A program made the position numbers and the translations under genes. The notes below the pieces were generated by a model. It did not search any database. It was given only the letters and a program-made list of their open reading frames with translations, and was not told the origin of the DNA. This document shows, piece after piece, positions 37,655 to 46,859 of a stretch of DNA of 64,000 nucleotides. This stretch comes from Arthrobacter subterraneus (lineage in GTDB: Bacteria > Actinomycetota > Actinomycetes > Actinomycetales > Micrococcaceae): the NCBI RefSeq assembly GCF_900099735.1, contig NZ_FNDT01000001.1, positions 186,001-250,000 of the forward strand, written 5' to 3'. Numbering within the stretch: position 1 is the first letter of the stretch; every line of letters starts with the position of its first letter.

Positions 37655-39007
37655 ATGACGATCGACACCGACAGGACAACGGCTCCTGCTGTGCCCTCCC
37701 GCCTGCTCAAAAGCCCCGCCCGCACGGATGAAGGCCGTGGAAGCTCACCCGAGGTTCGCAAGGTCGTTGAGGAAGTGATCGCGGACATCCGGACGCGTGG
37801 TGATGAAGCCGTGCGTGAATACTCCGAGCGTTTCGACAAGTACTCGCCTGACACGTTCCTTCTCAGCGATGAAAAGTTACAGGAGATCATGGCGCGCGTT
37901 CCGCAGCAGGTCATCGACGACATCACCTTTGTGCAGGAGCAGGTGCGGGTCATGGCTCAGAAGCAGCTCGAGTCCCTGAGCGACTTTGAAATCGAAACGC
38001 TGCCCGGGGTGCTGCTTGGTCAGAAGAACGTCCCGGTTGAAGCGGCCGGCGCCTACATTCCGGGCGGGAAGTACCCCCTCTTGGCAAGCGCACACATGAC
38101 CATCATCACGGCCAAGGTCGCCGGCGTCGAACGCGTCGCTGCGTGCACTCCCCTGATCCAGGGTGAGGTTCCCGACGCCACCGTCGCGGCTATGCACCTG
38201 GCCGGCGCTGACGAGATCTACCTGCTCGGCGGAATCCAGGCCGTGGCCGCCATGGCCATCGGTACCGAAACGATTCGCCCGGTCAACATGCTTGCCGGTC
38301 CCGGAAACGCCTTTGTCGCTGAAGCCAAGAGGCAGCTCTTTGGAGAAGTCGGTATCGATCTGTTCGCCGGTCCCACGGAAGTGCTGATTGTCGCGGACGA
38401 GCATGCGGACCCGTTCATTGTTGCTGTAGACCTGCTTTCCCAGACCGAGCACGGTCCGGATTCTCCGGCGGTACTGATCACCACAAGCGAGGACCTTGGA
38501 CGGCAGGTCATCGACCATATCGAAGCCATCCTTCCCGACATGCCTACCCGGGATTTCGCCGAGCCCGCATGGCGCGACTGGGGAGCCGTGCACGTAGTGC
38601 AGTCCCTGGACGATGCCTACGCCCTCGCGGACCAGTACGCCTACGAACACGTGCAGATCCTCACAGAGGAACCGCGCACCGCATTGGAGAAGATGCACAA
38701 CTACGGGGCGCTATTCCTCGGGGAGGGAACCTGCGTGTCCTATGGCGACAAAGTGATCGGTACGAACCACGTTCTTCCCACGCGCGGTGCCGCCCGTTAC
38801 ACCGGCGGCTTGTGGGTAGGCAAATACCTCCGGACGGTTACCTACCAGGAAGTGGTCAACACGGAGTCGAGTGCATTCTTCGGTGAACTATGTGGGAGGG
38901 CTGCGCGGGTGGAACGATTCGAAGGACATGCACGCTCCGGAGATGTCCGGGCCGCGAAGTACCGGCGTACCGGGCTCTCCTGGTCCGGCCACACCTTCGG
39001 ACAGTAG
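37655..39007 (+). CDS. Histidinol dehydrogenase-family catabolic dehydrogenase (HpsN-like)
   Basis: 450-residue NAD-dependent alcohol-to-acid dehydrogenase of the HisD superfamily. Visible motifs are AAGAYIPGGKYPLLASAHMT, MLAGPGNAFVAEAKRQLFG and GPTEVLIVADEHADPFIVAV. DLLSQTEHGPDSPA carries zinc/catalytic residues, and GTNHVLPTRGAARYTGGL completes the site. It is not part of a his operon. It is paired with an SDR and a LacI regulator, so it is probably a catabolic paralogue. The closest named type I recall is sulfopropanediol 3-dehydrogenase (HpsN), which oxidises 2,3-dihydroxypropane-sulfonate, but the substrate is not established from sequence. The ATG at 37655 has GGAAGG upstream. Confidence 0.8.
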   Translation: MTIDTDRTTAPAVPSRLLKSPARTDEGRGSSPEVRKVVEEVIADIRTRGDEAVREYSERFDKYSPDTFLLSDEKLQEIMARVPQQVIDDITFVQEQVRVMAQKQLESLSDFEIETLPGVLLGQKNVPVEAAGAYIPGGKYPLLASAHMTIITAKVAGVERVAACTPLIQGEVPDATVAAMHLAGADEIYLLGGIQAVAAMAIGTETIRPVNMLAGPGNAFVAEAKRQLFGEVGIDLFAGPTEVLIVADEHADPFIVAVDLLSQTEHGPDSPAVLITTSEDLGRQVIDHIEAILPDMPTRDFAEPAWRDWGAVHVVQSLDDAYALADQYAYEHVQILTEEPRTALEKMHNYGALFLGEGTCVSYGDKVIGTNHVLPTRGAARYTGGLWVGKYLRTVTYQEVVNTESSAFFGELCGRAARVERFEGHARSGDVRAAKYRRTGLSWSGHTFGQ

Positions 39008-39019
39008 CGGAGCGCCGCC

Positions 39020-39763
39020 GTGAACTTCCGACTGGACGGTAAGAAAGTACTCGTGGTCGGCGCCGGTCGCGGTCTCGGCAGGGCCATCGCTGATGGCCTT
39101 GCCGAGCAAGGCGCAGTGGTCTACGGAACCAGCCGCGACCAGGCCACGAGCCGGGAGATAGCGGAGCGCTACGGGACAGCTCCGCTCTCGGTGGACCTTT
39201 CCGATGCAGACAGCATCCGTGCATTTGTCGCAGATCTCCTCGAACTCACTGGCGGCATCGACCTGCTCGTCAACAACGCGGGGCTGAACATTCCCAAGCC
39301 TGCAGTCGAGGTGACGGAACAGGACTGGAACGCCGTGCTGGGCACCAACCTCACCGGACCGTTCTTCATGACGACGGCTCTTGCGAAGGCCTGGCTCGAG
39401 GCGGGAACCACCGGTTCGGTGGTCAACGTTGCCTCGCAGGCCGGGATCGTCGCCATCGAAGACCGTGCTGCCTACGGCGCAAGCAAAGCAGCTCTCATTC
39501 ACCTCACCAAGGTCCTTGCTCTGGAATGGGCCTCGAAGGGCATTCGGATCAATGCCGTAGCCCCCACCTTCATCCGTACGGAACTCACCGAGTCCACGCT
39601 GAACGACCCGCAGCGGGCGGCGGAACTACTGGGCCGCATTCCCGTCGGTCGTTTCGGCCAGCCGGAGGACGTTGTCGGTGCGGTCCTCTATCTCCTCGGT
39701 GAAACGTCCGCACTCGTCACCGGCCACACCCTCACGATCGACGGCGGTTACACCATCCGCTGA
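39020..39763 (+). CDS. SDR-family oxidoreductase paired with the HisD-like enzyme
   Basis: 247-residue short-chain dehydrogenase: cofactor loop VLVVGAGRGLGRAIADGLAE, NNAG motif in LLVNNAGLNI, catalytic Ser in NVASQAG and Tyr-Lys in AYGASKAALIHLTKVLALEW. It starts 12 bp after the HisD-like gene and is surely cotranscribed. A two-dehydrogenase cassette fits epimerisation of a secondary alcohol followed by oxidation of the primary alcohol. No transporter is in this operon. The 315 bp downstream (39764-40078) hold only a short CCGGAC/GTCCGG hairpin at 39864-39888 and no gene that I can support. Confidence 0.88.
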   Translation: MNFRLDGKKVLVVGAGRGLGRAIADGLAEQGAVVYGTSRDQATSREIAERYGTAPLSVDLSDADSIRAFVADLLELTGGIDLLVNNAGLNIPKPAVEVTEQDWNAVLGTNLTGPFFMTTALAKAWLEAGTTGSVVNVASQAGIVAIEDRAAYGASKAALIHLTKVLALEWASKGIRINAVAPTFIRTELTESTLNDPQRAAELLGRIPVGRFGQPEDVVGAVLYLLGETSALVTGHTLTIDGGYTIR

Positions 39764-40078
39764 AACACCGACCACTACTGCACATCGGCTCCCGGAGAAG
39801 TTTGAGAAATCGCAGGTCGGGTGTTCGGGCGGAATGATTCCCCGGCGGGCTTACGTGAGCAACCCGGACACGGACTCGAGCAGTCCGGACCAGGGTGAGG
39901 GAAATGCTGCTCTGCGCAAGCGCCATGCTCGCTACGAGCGTCCCTGCGACTGCCCCCGGGAGCGTCAACGACGGTTCAGCACGCACCCGCTGGACCTCCA
40001 ACCACGGTCCAATAGACTGAAGTGCCCGGCCCAGCCCGCCTTGCCGAAAGCCCCTCCCGAAACGCCGAAAGCGATACC

Positions 40079-41290
40079 GTGACCCAGAACCTCCTCGAGC
40101 CCGTCCTGACTCCCGAGGGCTGGGAGCTGCTCAACTCGCTCGGACCCTACTCGGAATCGGACAGTCTCCGGCTCAACGAGCAGCTGCGCGCCGCCGGCCA
40201 CTCCCCCGAGGTGGTCAACGCCGCCCTGACCCAGTCACGGCTGCGTGCCAAGGCGCAGGCCAAGTTCGGTCCGTTCGCCGCCCGGATGCTGTTCACCCCC
40301 GCCGGTCTCGAACAGGCAACCCGGCTCACCGTCGCCGCGCGCCACGCCCAGCGCTACGTGACCGCCGGCCTGCGGAAGGTCGCCGACCTGGGCTGCGGTG
40401 TCGGTGCCGATTCGATGGCCCTTGCCACCCTCGAACGCGACGTCACCGCCGTCGAACTGGATGAGACCACCGCAGCCGCGGCCACCATGAACCTGCTGCC
40501 GTGGTCCAACGCGACGGTGGTCAACGCTGACGCCTCAGCCGTTGACCTGACCGATTACGACGGCGTCTGGCTGGATCCCGCACGGCGGACCACCTCCAGC
40601 TCCGGCACCAGGCGGCTGTTCGATCCGGAAGCGTTCTCGCCGCCCCTTTCCTTTGTCGAGAGCCTCGCGGACACCGGCATGCCGGTCGGCGTGAAGCTCG
40701 GACCGGGCATCCCCCACGACGCCGTCCCCTCCAGCTGCGAAGCCCAGTGGGTGTCGGTGGACGGTGACGTCGCCGAAGTGGTCCTCTGGTTCAACGCGCT
40801 GCGCCGCGACAACGTCCGCCGCAGCGCCCTGCTCATCGGCGCTGACGGTGCCACGGAGCTCACCAGCAATTCGGACTTCGGCGAGGACGACGACGCCGCT
40901 GTCGGACCGGTGGAAGGGTACCTTTACGAGCCGGACGGTGCTGTGATCCGGGCGGGGCTGGTGGCGGACGTCGCCCGCTCCATCGGCGGGCATCTGGTCG
41001 ACCCGCACATCGCCTACATCTGCGCTCCGGATCTGGTGGACACACCGTTCGCACGGGCCTATCGCGTCCTCGATGTCCTGCCCTACAACGTCAAAACGCT
41101 GAAGGCCTGGGTCAAGGCGAACAGCATCGGCGTCCTGGACATCAAGAAACGCGGAACCTCGGTGACCCCGGAGGAACTGCGCAAGCAGCTCCTGGCCGGC
41201 ACTAAGAAAGCCACCAACAAGGCCACGCTGGTACTGACGCGGATCGGCGAGGAGCGGGTCGCCGTCGTCGTCGATCCGGTCCTGGGGTGA
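40079..41290 (+). CDS. SAM-dependent methyltransferase with THUMP-like C-terminal domain
   Basis: 403-residue class I methyltransferase. An N-terminal helical part (LTPEGWELLNSLGPYSESDS; AALTQSRLRAKAQAKFG) leads to the SAM motif VADLGCGVGADSMALATLE at about residue 105, then NADASAVDL and VWLDPARR. The C-terminal THUMP-like domain ends with KKRGTSVTPEELRKQLL. Substrate unknown, likely RNA-related. The start is uncertain: GTG 40079 matches where the family begins, but the frame is open from a GTG at 40022 and neither has a strong ribosome-binding site. Confidence 0.85.
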   Translation: MTQNLLEPVLTPEGWELLNSLGPYSESDSLRLNEQLRAAGHSPEVVNAALTQSRLRAKAQAKFGPFAARMLFTPAGLEQATRLTVAARHAQRYVTAGLRKVADLGCGVGADSMALATLERDVTAVELDETTAAAATMNLLPWSNATVVNADASAVDLTDYDGVWLDPARRTTSSSGTRRLFDPEAFSPPLSFVESLADTGMPVGVKLGPGIPHDAVPSSCEAQWVSVDGDVAEVVLWFNALRRDNVRRSALLIGADGATELTSNSDFGEDDDAAVGPVEGYLYEPDGAVIRAGLVADVARSIGGHLVDPHIAYICAPDLVDTPFARAYRVLDVLPYNVKTLKAWVKANSIGVLDIKKRGTSVTPEELRKQLLAGTKKATNKATLVLTRIGEERVAVVVDPVLG

Positions 41291-41296
41291 AAGCCC

Positions 41297-41316
41297 GCCC
41301 GGCAGGGTTGCCGGGC
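41297..41316. terminator. Two-way terminator hairpin
   Basis: Perfect 8-bp stem GCCCGGCA / TGCCGGGC with a GGGT loop, between the convergent methyltransferase and shikimate dehydrogenase-like genes. No T-run. Confidence 0.6.
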
Positions 41317-41345
41317 ATGGGGCGTCGGGGGAACCTGAGAAGAAA

Positions 41346-42170
41346 CTACGCCGGCTGCCGCGAGAACTCTCCGGCCGCCCGGATCTGCTCAGCCGTGGGC
41401 CGGACCCCGGTGTAGAGCACAAACTGCTCGGCAGCCTGCAGCGCAGCAACTTGGGCACCGGTGATGACCGGCCGGCCCGCCCGGCGGGCAGCCCGGATGA
41501 GCGGCGTCTCCGACGGCAGCGCGACGACGTCAAACACCAGCGACGCCGCAGCGATCGCCTCGTCGCTGAAGGACTGCACGTCCTCGTCCGGCCCGGCCAT
41601 GCCCAGCGGGGTCACGTTGATCAGCAGGTCAGCGGTCGAGGTGCCCGGCTCCGCCTGCCACCGGAACCCGTACAGGCCCGCGAGATGCCGTCCGGCCTCC
41701 TCGTTCCGGGCGACTATGGTGACGTTGCTGAAGCCCGCGTCCCGTACGGCCGCCGCAACCGCCTTGGCCATCCCGCCGGATCCGCGCAACAGAACCGACG
41801 ACGACGACGGCGCCACCTCCGAACGCTCTTTGATCAGTTCCGCGACGGCGAGGTAGTCGGTGTTGTAGGCGGTGAGGACGCCGTCGTCGTTCACTATCGT
41901 GTTCACCGAGTCGATGGCGAGCGCAGAGGGATCCATCCGGTCCACCAGGGATATGACATCCTCCTTGAACGGCATGGAGATGGCGCATCCGCGGATCCCC
42001 AGGGCGCGCACACCGCCGATGGCGGCCGGGAGGTCCGTGGTGGTGAAGGCCTTGTAGACGTAGTTCAGGCCCAGCTCGTCATACAGCCAGTTGTGGAAGC
42101 GGGTGCCCAGGTTGCTGGGCCTTGCGGCGAGGGAGATGCACAGGGCCATGTCTTTGTTCAGGATCGGCAC
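41346..42170 (-). CDS. Shikimate dehydrogenase-like protein (HI0607 type)
   Basis: 274-residue NAD(P)-dependent dehydrogenase of the AroE superfamily. Its opening, ILNKDMALCISLAARPSNLG and FHNWLYDELGLNYVYKAFTT, matches the HI0607/SdhL subgroup rather than biosynthetic AroE; ALGIRGCAISMPFKEDVI holds the catalytic Lys, DSVNTIVNDDGVLTAYNTDY the substrate-binding Asn/Asp, and LRGSGGMAKAVAAAVRDAG the cofactor loop. This subgroup acts poorly on shikimate and its true substrate is unsettled. GTG start at 42170, four bases from the stop of the upstream DUF421 gene, so probably an operon. Confidence 0.88.
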   Translation of the reverse strand: MPILNKDMALCISLAARPSNLGTRFHNWLYDELGLNYVYKAFTTTDLPAAIGGVRALGIRGCAISMPFKEDVISLVDRMDPSALAIDSVNTIVNDDGVLTAYNTDYLAVAELIKERSEVAPSSSSVLLRGSGGMAKAVAAAVRDAGFSNVTIVARNEEAGRHLAGLYGFRWQAEPGTSTADLLINVTPLGMAGPDEDVQSFSDEAIAAASLVFDVVALPSETPLIRAARRAGRPVITGAQVAALQAAEQFVLYTGVRPTAEQIRAAGEFSRQPA

Positions 42171-42173
42171 CCG

Positions 42174-42692
42174 TCAATTATGCTCCGGCCCCACCACGTC
42201 CCCAAGCGCGGAGCCGTCGCCGTACTTGCCAGCCGGAATAATGCTGAGTTTCCCGTTGGTCTCCAGCACTATGGCGGCAATCTGCGAGAGGTCTCCATTG
42301 CCCTGCATGCGGACCGCCTGAAGAAGCTCTGACTCAGTCAGCCGGTTCCGCCTGAGCTCCGGTTCCTGGATCCGGCCGTCCCTGAAGAGGAGAACCGGAC
42401 GGGAGGTTATTGCCTGCCTGGATGCGGGCCAGCGGGACGAGACGAAGGCAACCAGGTACTGCAACGCGGCCAGCAATCCAAGCGCGGCCGCCCCTTCAGC
42501 CCAGGAAACGTTGGCGTTGAGCAGGATGGTTGCGAGTGTGGAGCCGAAGGCAACCGTGACAACGAAATCGAAGATGTTGAGCTGGCTGAGAGTCCGCTTG
42601 CCCGAGACCCGGAGGATCAGGACCAGAACGGCATAGGCGGCAGAGCCTACCAGCAGAACCCTCGCCACCTCTGCCCAGTTATCGAACCACAT
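42174..42692 (-). CDS. DUF421 (YetF-like) membrane protein
   Basis: 172-residue protein with two to three N-terminal membrane helices (LLVGSAAYAVLVLILRVSG; NIFDFVVTVAFGSTLATILL) and the RVSGKRTLSQLNIFDFV signature of DUF421. A soluble C-terminal domain follows (RPVLLFRDGRI, LTESELLQAVRMQGNGDLSQ). YetF proteins are poorly characterised membrane proteins. The ATG at 42692 has GGTGGGA six bases upstream; a TTG at 42719 would lengthen it by nine residues. Confidence 0.87.
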   Translation of the reverse strand: MWFDNWAEVARVLLVGSAAYAVLVLILRVSGKRTLSQLNIFDFVVTVAFGSTLATILLNANVSWAEGAAALGLLAALQYLVAFVSSRWPASRQAITSRPVLLFRDGRIQEPELRRNRLTESELLQAVRMQGNGDLSQIAAIVLETNGKLSIIPAGKYGDGSALGDVVGPEHN

Positions 42693-42912
42693 GCCGACTC
42701 CCACCACCGCTTGGGTCAATCATGTTTCTGCTCCTTCCGGTATCGGGTGCACGTCCGCCAAAGGTTGTCCTTCACACTAGGTCCTGGAGCGGCCGGCTGC
42801 GACTGCAGGGCGGGACTGCCTCTGCACTACTATTGACCTCAGTTCTCACCCGCGATGGCGCGATACCGAGGCAGATATTCCCCACCGTCCGGTACCGGTC
42901 AGGAGCACACCA

Positions 42913-44064
42913 TTGAAGATTGAGTTCGCCAAATCCGAGCAGTCGACCCTGGGCGTTGAGTGGGAGCTCGCGCTGGTCGACCGGTACAACGGCGATCTCG
43001 TCTCGGTTGCCAAAGAGGTGCTCCGGGGAGTCAATGAAAAGCACCCGGAACTCCAGGCCGACGACGAACACCCCCACATCAAGCAGGAGCTTCTGCTCAA
43101 CACCGTCGAGATCGTCACGGGCATCTGCCACACCGTCTCTGAGGCCAAGGAAGACCTGAGCCGGTCACTCGCGGCAGTCCGTGAGGTGACGGATCCGATG
43201 GGCGTCGAGCTGTTCTCGGCCGGTTCCCACCCCTTCAGCGCCCCGCGTTCCCAGCCGGTGACGGACAAGGAACGGTACTCCAAGCTGATCGATCGCACGC
43301 AGTGGTGGGGGCACCAGATGGTGATTTACGGCGTGCACGTCCACGTGGGACTGGACAGCCGCGACAAGGCGCTGCCCGTGCTCGACGGGCTGGTGAACTA
43401 CTTCCCGCACTTCCAGGCGATCTCGGCGTCGTCTCCGTTCTGGGGAGGAGAGGACACCGGGTATGCGTCGCAGCGTGCCCTGATGTTCCAGCAGCTCCCG
43501 ACCGCCGGCCTGCCGTTCCAGTTCCGCTCCTGGGCGGAATACGAGGCCTATGTCGAGGACATGTTCACCACCGGCGTCATCGATGCGGTGAGCGAGATCC
43601 GATGGGACATCCGCCCGGTCGGCAACCTCGGAACCATTGAGCTGCGGGTGTGTGACGGGCTTTCCACGCTGGAGGAGGTCGGTGCCGTCGCCGCCCTGAC
43701 CCAGTGTCTCGTGGACGATTTCTCGACCACCCTCGACAACGGTGGGGCCATCCCCACCATGCCGCCGTGGCATGTGCAGGAGAACAAGTGGCGCGCGGCC
43801 CGTTATGGGCTGGAGGCCATCATCATCCTGGACGCCGCCGGAAATGAACGTCTGGTGACCGAGCACCTGATGGATGAGCTGAACCGGCTGGAACCGGTCG
43901 CGGCGAAACTGGGCTGCTCCGCGGAACTGGCCGACGTCGAAAAGATCCTGCAGCGCGGCGCCGGCTACCAGCGTCAGCGCCGCGTCGCCGCCGAAAACAA
44001 CGGCGACCTGAGCGCCGTCGTACTGGATATGGTGCGCCAGCTCCGGGAGGGGCCCTCCGCCTGA
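42913..44064 (+). CDS. YbdK-type carboxylate-amine ligase (GCS2 family)
   Basis: 383-residue glutamate--cysteine ligase 2 family enzyme, joining a carboxylate (often glutamate) to an amine with ATP. Motifs are STLGVEWELALVDRYNGDL, the metal-binding IKQELLLNTVEIVTGIC, GVHVHVGLDS and a C-terminal NKWRAARYGLEA. The family includes YbdK and the actinobacterial EgtA-like group; with no other ergothioneine genes nearby, I leave the amine open. TTG start with AGGAG seven bases upstream. Convergent with tsaD. Confidence 0.88.
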   Translation: MKIEFAKSEQSTLGVEWELALVDRYNGDLVSVAKEVLRGVNEKHPELQADDEHPHIKQELLLNTVEIVTGICHTVSEAKEDLSRSLAAVREVTDPMGVELFSAGSHPFSAPRSQPVTDKERYSKLIDRTQWWGHQMVIYGVHVHVGLDSRDKALPVLDGLVNYFPHFQAISASSPFWGGEDTGYASQRALMFQQLPTAGLPFQFRSWAEYEAYVEDMFTTGVIDAVSEIRWDIRPVGNLGTIELRVCDGLSTLEEVGAVAALTQCLVDDFSTTLDNGGAIPTMPPWHVQENKWRAARYGLEAIIILDAAGNERLVTEHLMDELNRLEPVAAKLGCSAELADVEKILQRGAGYQRQRRVAAENNGDLSAVVLDMVRQLREGPSA

Positions 44065-44073
44065 CCCCCGCGG

Positions 44074-44155
44074 TAACCCCCCGTGAGTTGGCAGGACACA
44101 CCCCGTATGGAGCGGAGAAAGCGGCGTGTCCTGCGAAATGAACGCGGGTGGGTTA
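44074..44155. terminator. Intergenic dyad between convergent genes (likely two-way terminator)
   Basis: Inner stem GCAGGACACACC (44091-44102) / GGCGTGTCCTGC (44123-44134) with 11 of 12 paired. Outer arms TAACCCCCC and GGGTGGGTTA flank it. The right outer arm runs into the tsaD stop codon. Same layout as the palindromes at 18151 and 51487 but a different sequence. Confidence 0.65.
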
Positions 44156-45220
44156 GAGGTGGACGGTGGTCACCGGCATGGAGGAATCGGTGCCGAAGCC
44201 GATTCCGCTGGGTTCCCCGCCGTCCATGATGATCCGCGCCGCGAGCGCCGCCACCATGGCGCCGTTGTCGGTACACAACGACGACGGCGGGATGGTCAGC
44301 GTGATGCCCGCCGCCTCGCAGCGTTCCCGGGTCAGCTGCCGAAGCCGCGAGTTGGAGGCCACTCCCCCGCCCAGCAGCAGCGAGGTGATGCCGTTCTCGG
44401 TACAGGCAAGCACTGCCTTTGAGGTGATAATGTCCACGACGGCCTCCTGGAAGGACGCCGCCACATCAGCGACAGGGACCTCGACGCCGCGCGCCTCGCA
44501 GTCCTCGATGAACCGGGCGACGGCGGTTTTCAGCCCGCTGAAGGACCAGTCGTACCGGTGCGGCCCGGGTTGCTCCGGCGTCCCCAGGTACTTGGGCTGG
44601 CTCAGCCCGCGAGGGAACCGGATCGCAGCCGGATCCCCCTGGGCGGCAAGGCGGTCGATCGCCGGACCGCCCGGGTATCCGAGGCCCAGGATGCGCGCCA
44701 CCTTGTCATAGGCCTCGCCGGCGGCGTCGTCAATGGTGGACCCCAGGAGTTCGACGTCGGAGGCCAGGTTCCGCACGCGCAGGATCTCCGTGTGCCCGCC
44801 GGAAACAAGCAGCGCGCCCAGGTTGTCCGGCAGCCGGCCGGCGTCGAGCAGTCCCACGCCGACGTGCGCCACGAGGTGGTTCACGGCAAAGAGCGGCTTG
44901 CCGGTGGCCACGGCCAGCGCCTTCGCCGCAGCGACCCCGACCATTAGCGCACCGGACAACCCCGGCCCGGAGGTTACGGCGAGCGCGTCAACGTCCAAGA
45001 GTTCCACATCGGCGTCGGCAAGGGCCTGCTGGAGGGTGGGCACCATGGCGTCCAGGTGCGCGCGCGAGGCGATCTCCGGGATGACTCCGCCGAACCGTAC
45101 GTGCTCCTCCATGGAGGAGGACACGGCGTTGGTGAGCAGGGTGGTCCCGCGGACAATCCCGACGCCGGTCTCATCGCAGGAGGACTCGATCCCCAGGACG
45201 AGGGGTTCGGACCGGTTCAT
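44153..45220 (-). CDS. tsaD: tRNA N6-adenosine threonylcarbamoyltransferase TsaD
   Basis: Transfers the threonylcarbamoyl group to A37 of ANN-decoding tRNAs together with TsaB and TsaE. The 355-residue ASKHA-fold protein begins [18 protein letters not shown] and has the metal-binding [17 protein letters not shown], the nucleotide motifs [20 protein letters not shown] and [11 protein letters not shown], and [15 protein letters not shown]. Last gene of alr-tsaE-tsaB-rimI-tsaD; its start overlaps the rimI stop by four bases. Confidence 0.98.
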   Translation of the reverse strand: MNRSEPLVLGIESSCDETGVGIVRGTTLLTNAVSSSMEEHVRFGGVIPEIASRAHLDAMVPTLQQALADADVELLDVDALAVTSGPGLSGALMVGVAAAKALAVATGKPLFAVNHLVAHVGVGLLDAGRLPDNLGALLVSGGHTEILRVRNLASDVELLGSTIDDAAGEAYDKVARILGLGYPGGPAIDRLAAQGDPAAIRFPRGLSQPKYLGTPEQPGPHRYDWSFSGLKTAVARFIEDCEARGVEVPVADVAASFQEAVVDIITSKAVLACTENGITSLLLGGGVASNSRLRQLTRERCEAAGITLTIPPSSLCTDNGAMVAALAARIIMDGGEPSGIGFGTDSSMPVTTVHL

Positions 45221-45690
45221 GGTTGCCTTTCGCTCACGCTGTGAAGATCGAAGGTCAACCGCATCACGAGCGCGCTGACCCCGTCACGGTAGTACCCCCG
45301 CCGGGTGTGGATGTGTTCGAATCCGAACCGTTCGTACAGCCGGCGCGCCCGCGGATTGTCCTCGCGCACCTCCAGCAGGGTTTCGGTGGCGCCCCGCCGC
45401 CGGGCTTCGGCGAGCATCCGGGTCAGCATCATGGTGCCGGTCCCCCGCCCCTCGTAGTCCGGGAGCACGCCGATTGTCTGGATGTCCGCGGTGGTGCCGA
45501 CTACCATGACCCCGCAGTAGCCGATCAGCTCACCGTCAGCCTCGGCAACCAGATAGTGCCGGGTCTCCGCCTGGGCAAACTCGTCAAAGAACAGCTCAAG
45601 CGGCCACGCATCGATCGGAAAGAGCTTCTGCTCGAGGCCGGCGACCGCTGGAATGTCCTGGAGCCGCATGGGACGCAGGGCGATGGTCAC
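45217..45690 (-). CDS. rimI: Ribosomal-protein-alanine N-acetyltransferase RimI
   Basis: 157-residue GNAT enzyme that acetylates the N-terminal alanine of ribosomal protein S18 and likely others. It shows [20 protein letters not shown] at the start, the acetyl-CoA loop [20 protein letters not shown], and [20 protein letters not shown]. Placement between tsaB and tsaD is the standard actinobacterial context. It overlaps both neighbours by four bases. Confidence 0.95.
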   Translation of the reverse strand: MTIALRPMRLQDIPAVAGLEQKLFPIDAWPLELFFDEFAQAETRHYLVAEADGELIGYCGVMVVGTTADIQTIGVLPDYEGRGTGTMMLTRMLAEARRRGATETLLEVREDNPRARRLYERFGFEHIHTRRGYYRDGVSALVMRLTFDLHSVSERQP

Positions 45691-46340
45691 AGCAGCGCCT
45701 TTTTCCGCGGACCCGGCACCTTGGCGTCCGATTCACGCAGATACAGCGGCGTGGTGGCCCGGAGTGCACCGCCGTCCGCGAGGGTGCGTTCGGCGACGCG
45801 GGCCAGCGCAACGGCGTCGGGCGTCAGCTCGGTGGCGTGGGCGGTGCCGGCCAGCCGCCCGGCGTAGAGGCCCGCTCCCCGACCGTACACCGGCAGGTCC
45901 GGAACGCTTTCGGCGGGACCGACGTGCGGACCGTCCACCAGTTCCGGCAGCGCCGAACCCGCCCGGTAGCGCGCCCAGTACACTTCCTTGCGCCGCGCGT
46001 CCGTGGCCACCGCAAACTCCCCCTCGGCATGGTCCGCGTCCAGCGCCACGGCGTCCAGGCTCATCACCCCGTGCAGCGGCACGTTCCACACGAAGGCGAG
46101 CATACGCGCGGTGGCAATACCCGCACGCAGCCCCGTGAACGGCCCGGGGCCGACGCCCACTGCCAGGGCATCCAGCCCGGTTCCGGCCACGCCGGCATCG
46201 AAAAGCAATTGCTCGACGGCGGGAGCCAGCACTTCCGCGTGCGAGCGTGTGTCCGTTGAGGCGAACCGCCCCAGGACGACGCCGTCGCTCACCAGCGCGG
46301 CGCTGGCCGCGGCGGAGGTATCAAGGGCCAGTATCAGCAT
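45687..46340 (-). CDS. tsaB: tRNA threonylcarbamoyladenosine biosynthesis protein TsaB
   Basis: Non-catalytic ASKHA-fold partner of TsaD. The 217-residue protein begins MLILALDTSAAASAALV and has the conserved ALAVGVGPGPFTGLRAGIAT segment at about residues 60-80. Length and position in the operon are typical. Start abuts the tsaE stop. Confidence 0.95.
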   Translation of the reverse strand: MLILALDTSAAASAALVSDGVVLGRFASTDTRSHAEVLAPAVEQLLFDAGVAGTGLDALAVGVGPGPFTGLRAGIATARMLAFVWNVPLHGVMSLDAVALDADHAEGEFAVATDARRKEVYWARYRAGSALPELVDGPHVGPAESVPDLPVYGRGAGLYAGRLAGTAHATELTPDAVALARVAERTLADGGALRATTPLYLRESDAKVPGPRKKALL

Positions 46341-46859
46341 CTAGACCAGTGCTCCCAGGTTGCTGTCCGCCCAGCGGGGACCGTAGGCGTCGATGCGCAG
46401 GTGGCGCGGTTCGTCGTCGTCATCGGTGAGGGAGGCCGACGCCGGCGAGGCGAGGGCAGGGCGAACCAGCGTGATGTGCAGCCAGCTGTCGGTGAGGTGT
46501 TCCACGCGGCCGGCGCCCCACTCGACGACGGTGACCGAACTGTCCAGGGTGGATTCCAGGTCGAGGTCGTCAATTTCCGCATCCGATTCCAGCCGGTACG
46601 CGTCCACGTGGACCAGGCCCGGACCATTGACCAGCGAGGGGTGGTTGCGCACCAGCACGAACGTCGGGGAAATGATGCCTTCCCGGACGCCGAGTCCCCG
46701 GCCCAGGCCCTGGGTGAAGGTGGTTTTGCCGGCGCCCAGCTCCCCGGTGAGGATGAGCAGGTCGCCTCCGGCGAGCCGTCGGCCCAGGCCCTCGGCAACA
46801 CGCTGCAGTTCCTCGACCGACGCCACCGAAAACTCCCGGAACCAGAGGGGCCCGGTCAC
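46341..46859 (-). CDS. tsaE: tRNA threonylcarbamoyladenosine biosynthesis ATPase TsaE
   Basis: P-loop ATPase that resets the TsaB-TsaD complex. The 172-residue protein has Walker A in LTGELGAGKTTFTQGLGRGL, then the conserved SPTFVLVRNH and VHVDAYRLES, and a VEWGAGRVEHL block. A 30-residue C-terminal extension includes an acidic run. It overlaps the alr stop by four bases. Confidence 0.95.
   Translation of the reverse strand: MTGPLWFREFSVASVEELQRVAEGLGRRLAGGDLLILTGELGAGKTTFTQGLGRGLGVREGIISPTFVLVRNHPSLVNGPGLVHVDAYRLESDAEIDDLDLESTLDSSVTVVEWGAGRVEHLTDSWLHITLVRPALASPASASLTDDDDEPRHLRIDAYGPRWADSNLGALV

Noticed and set aside
39864-39888. CCGGAC/GTCCGG hairpin as a terminator of the HisD-like operon
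   Set aside because: Short stem, 13-base loop, no T-run and 100 bp past the stop; too weak to call as a feature.
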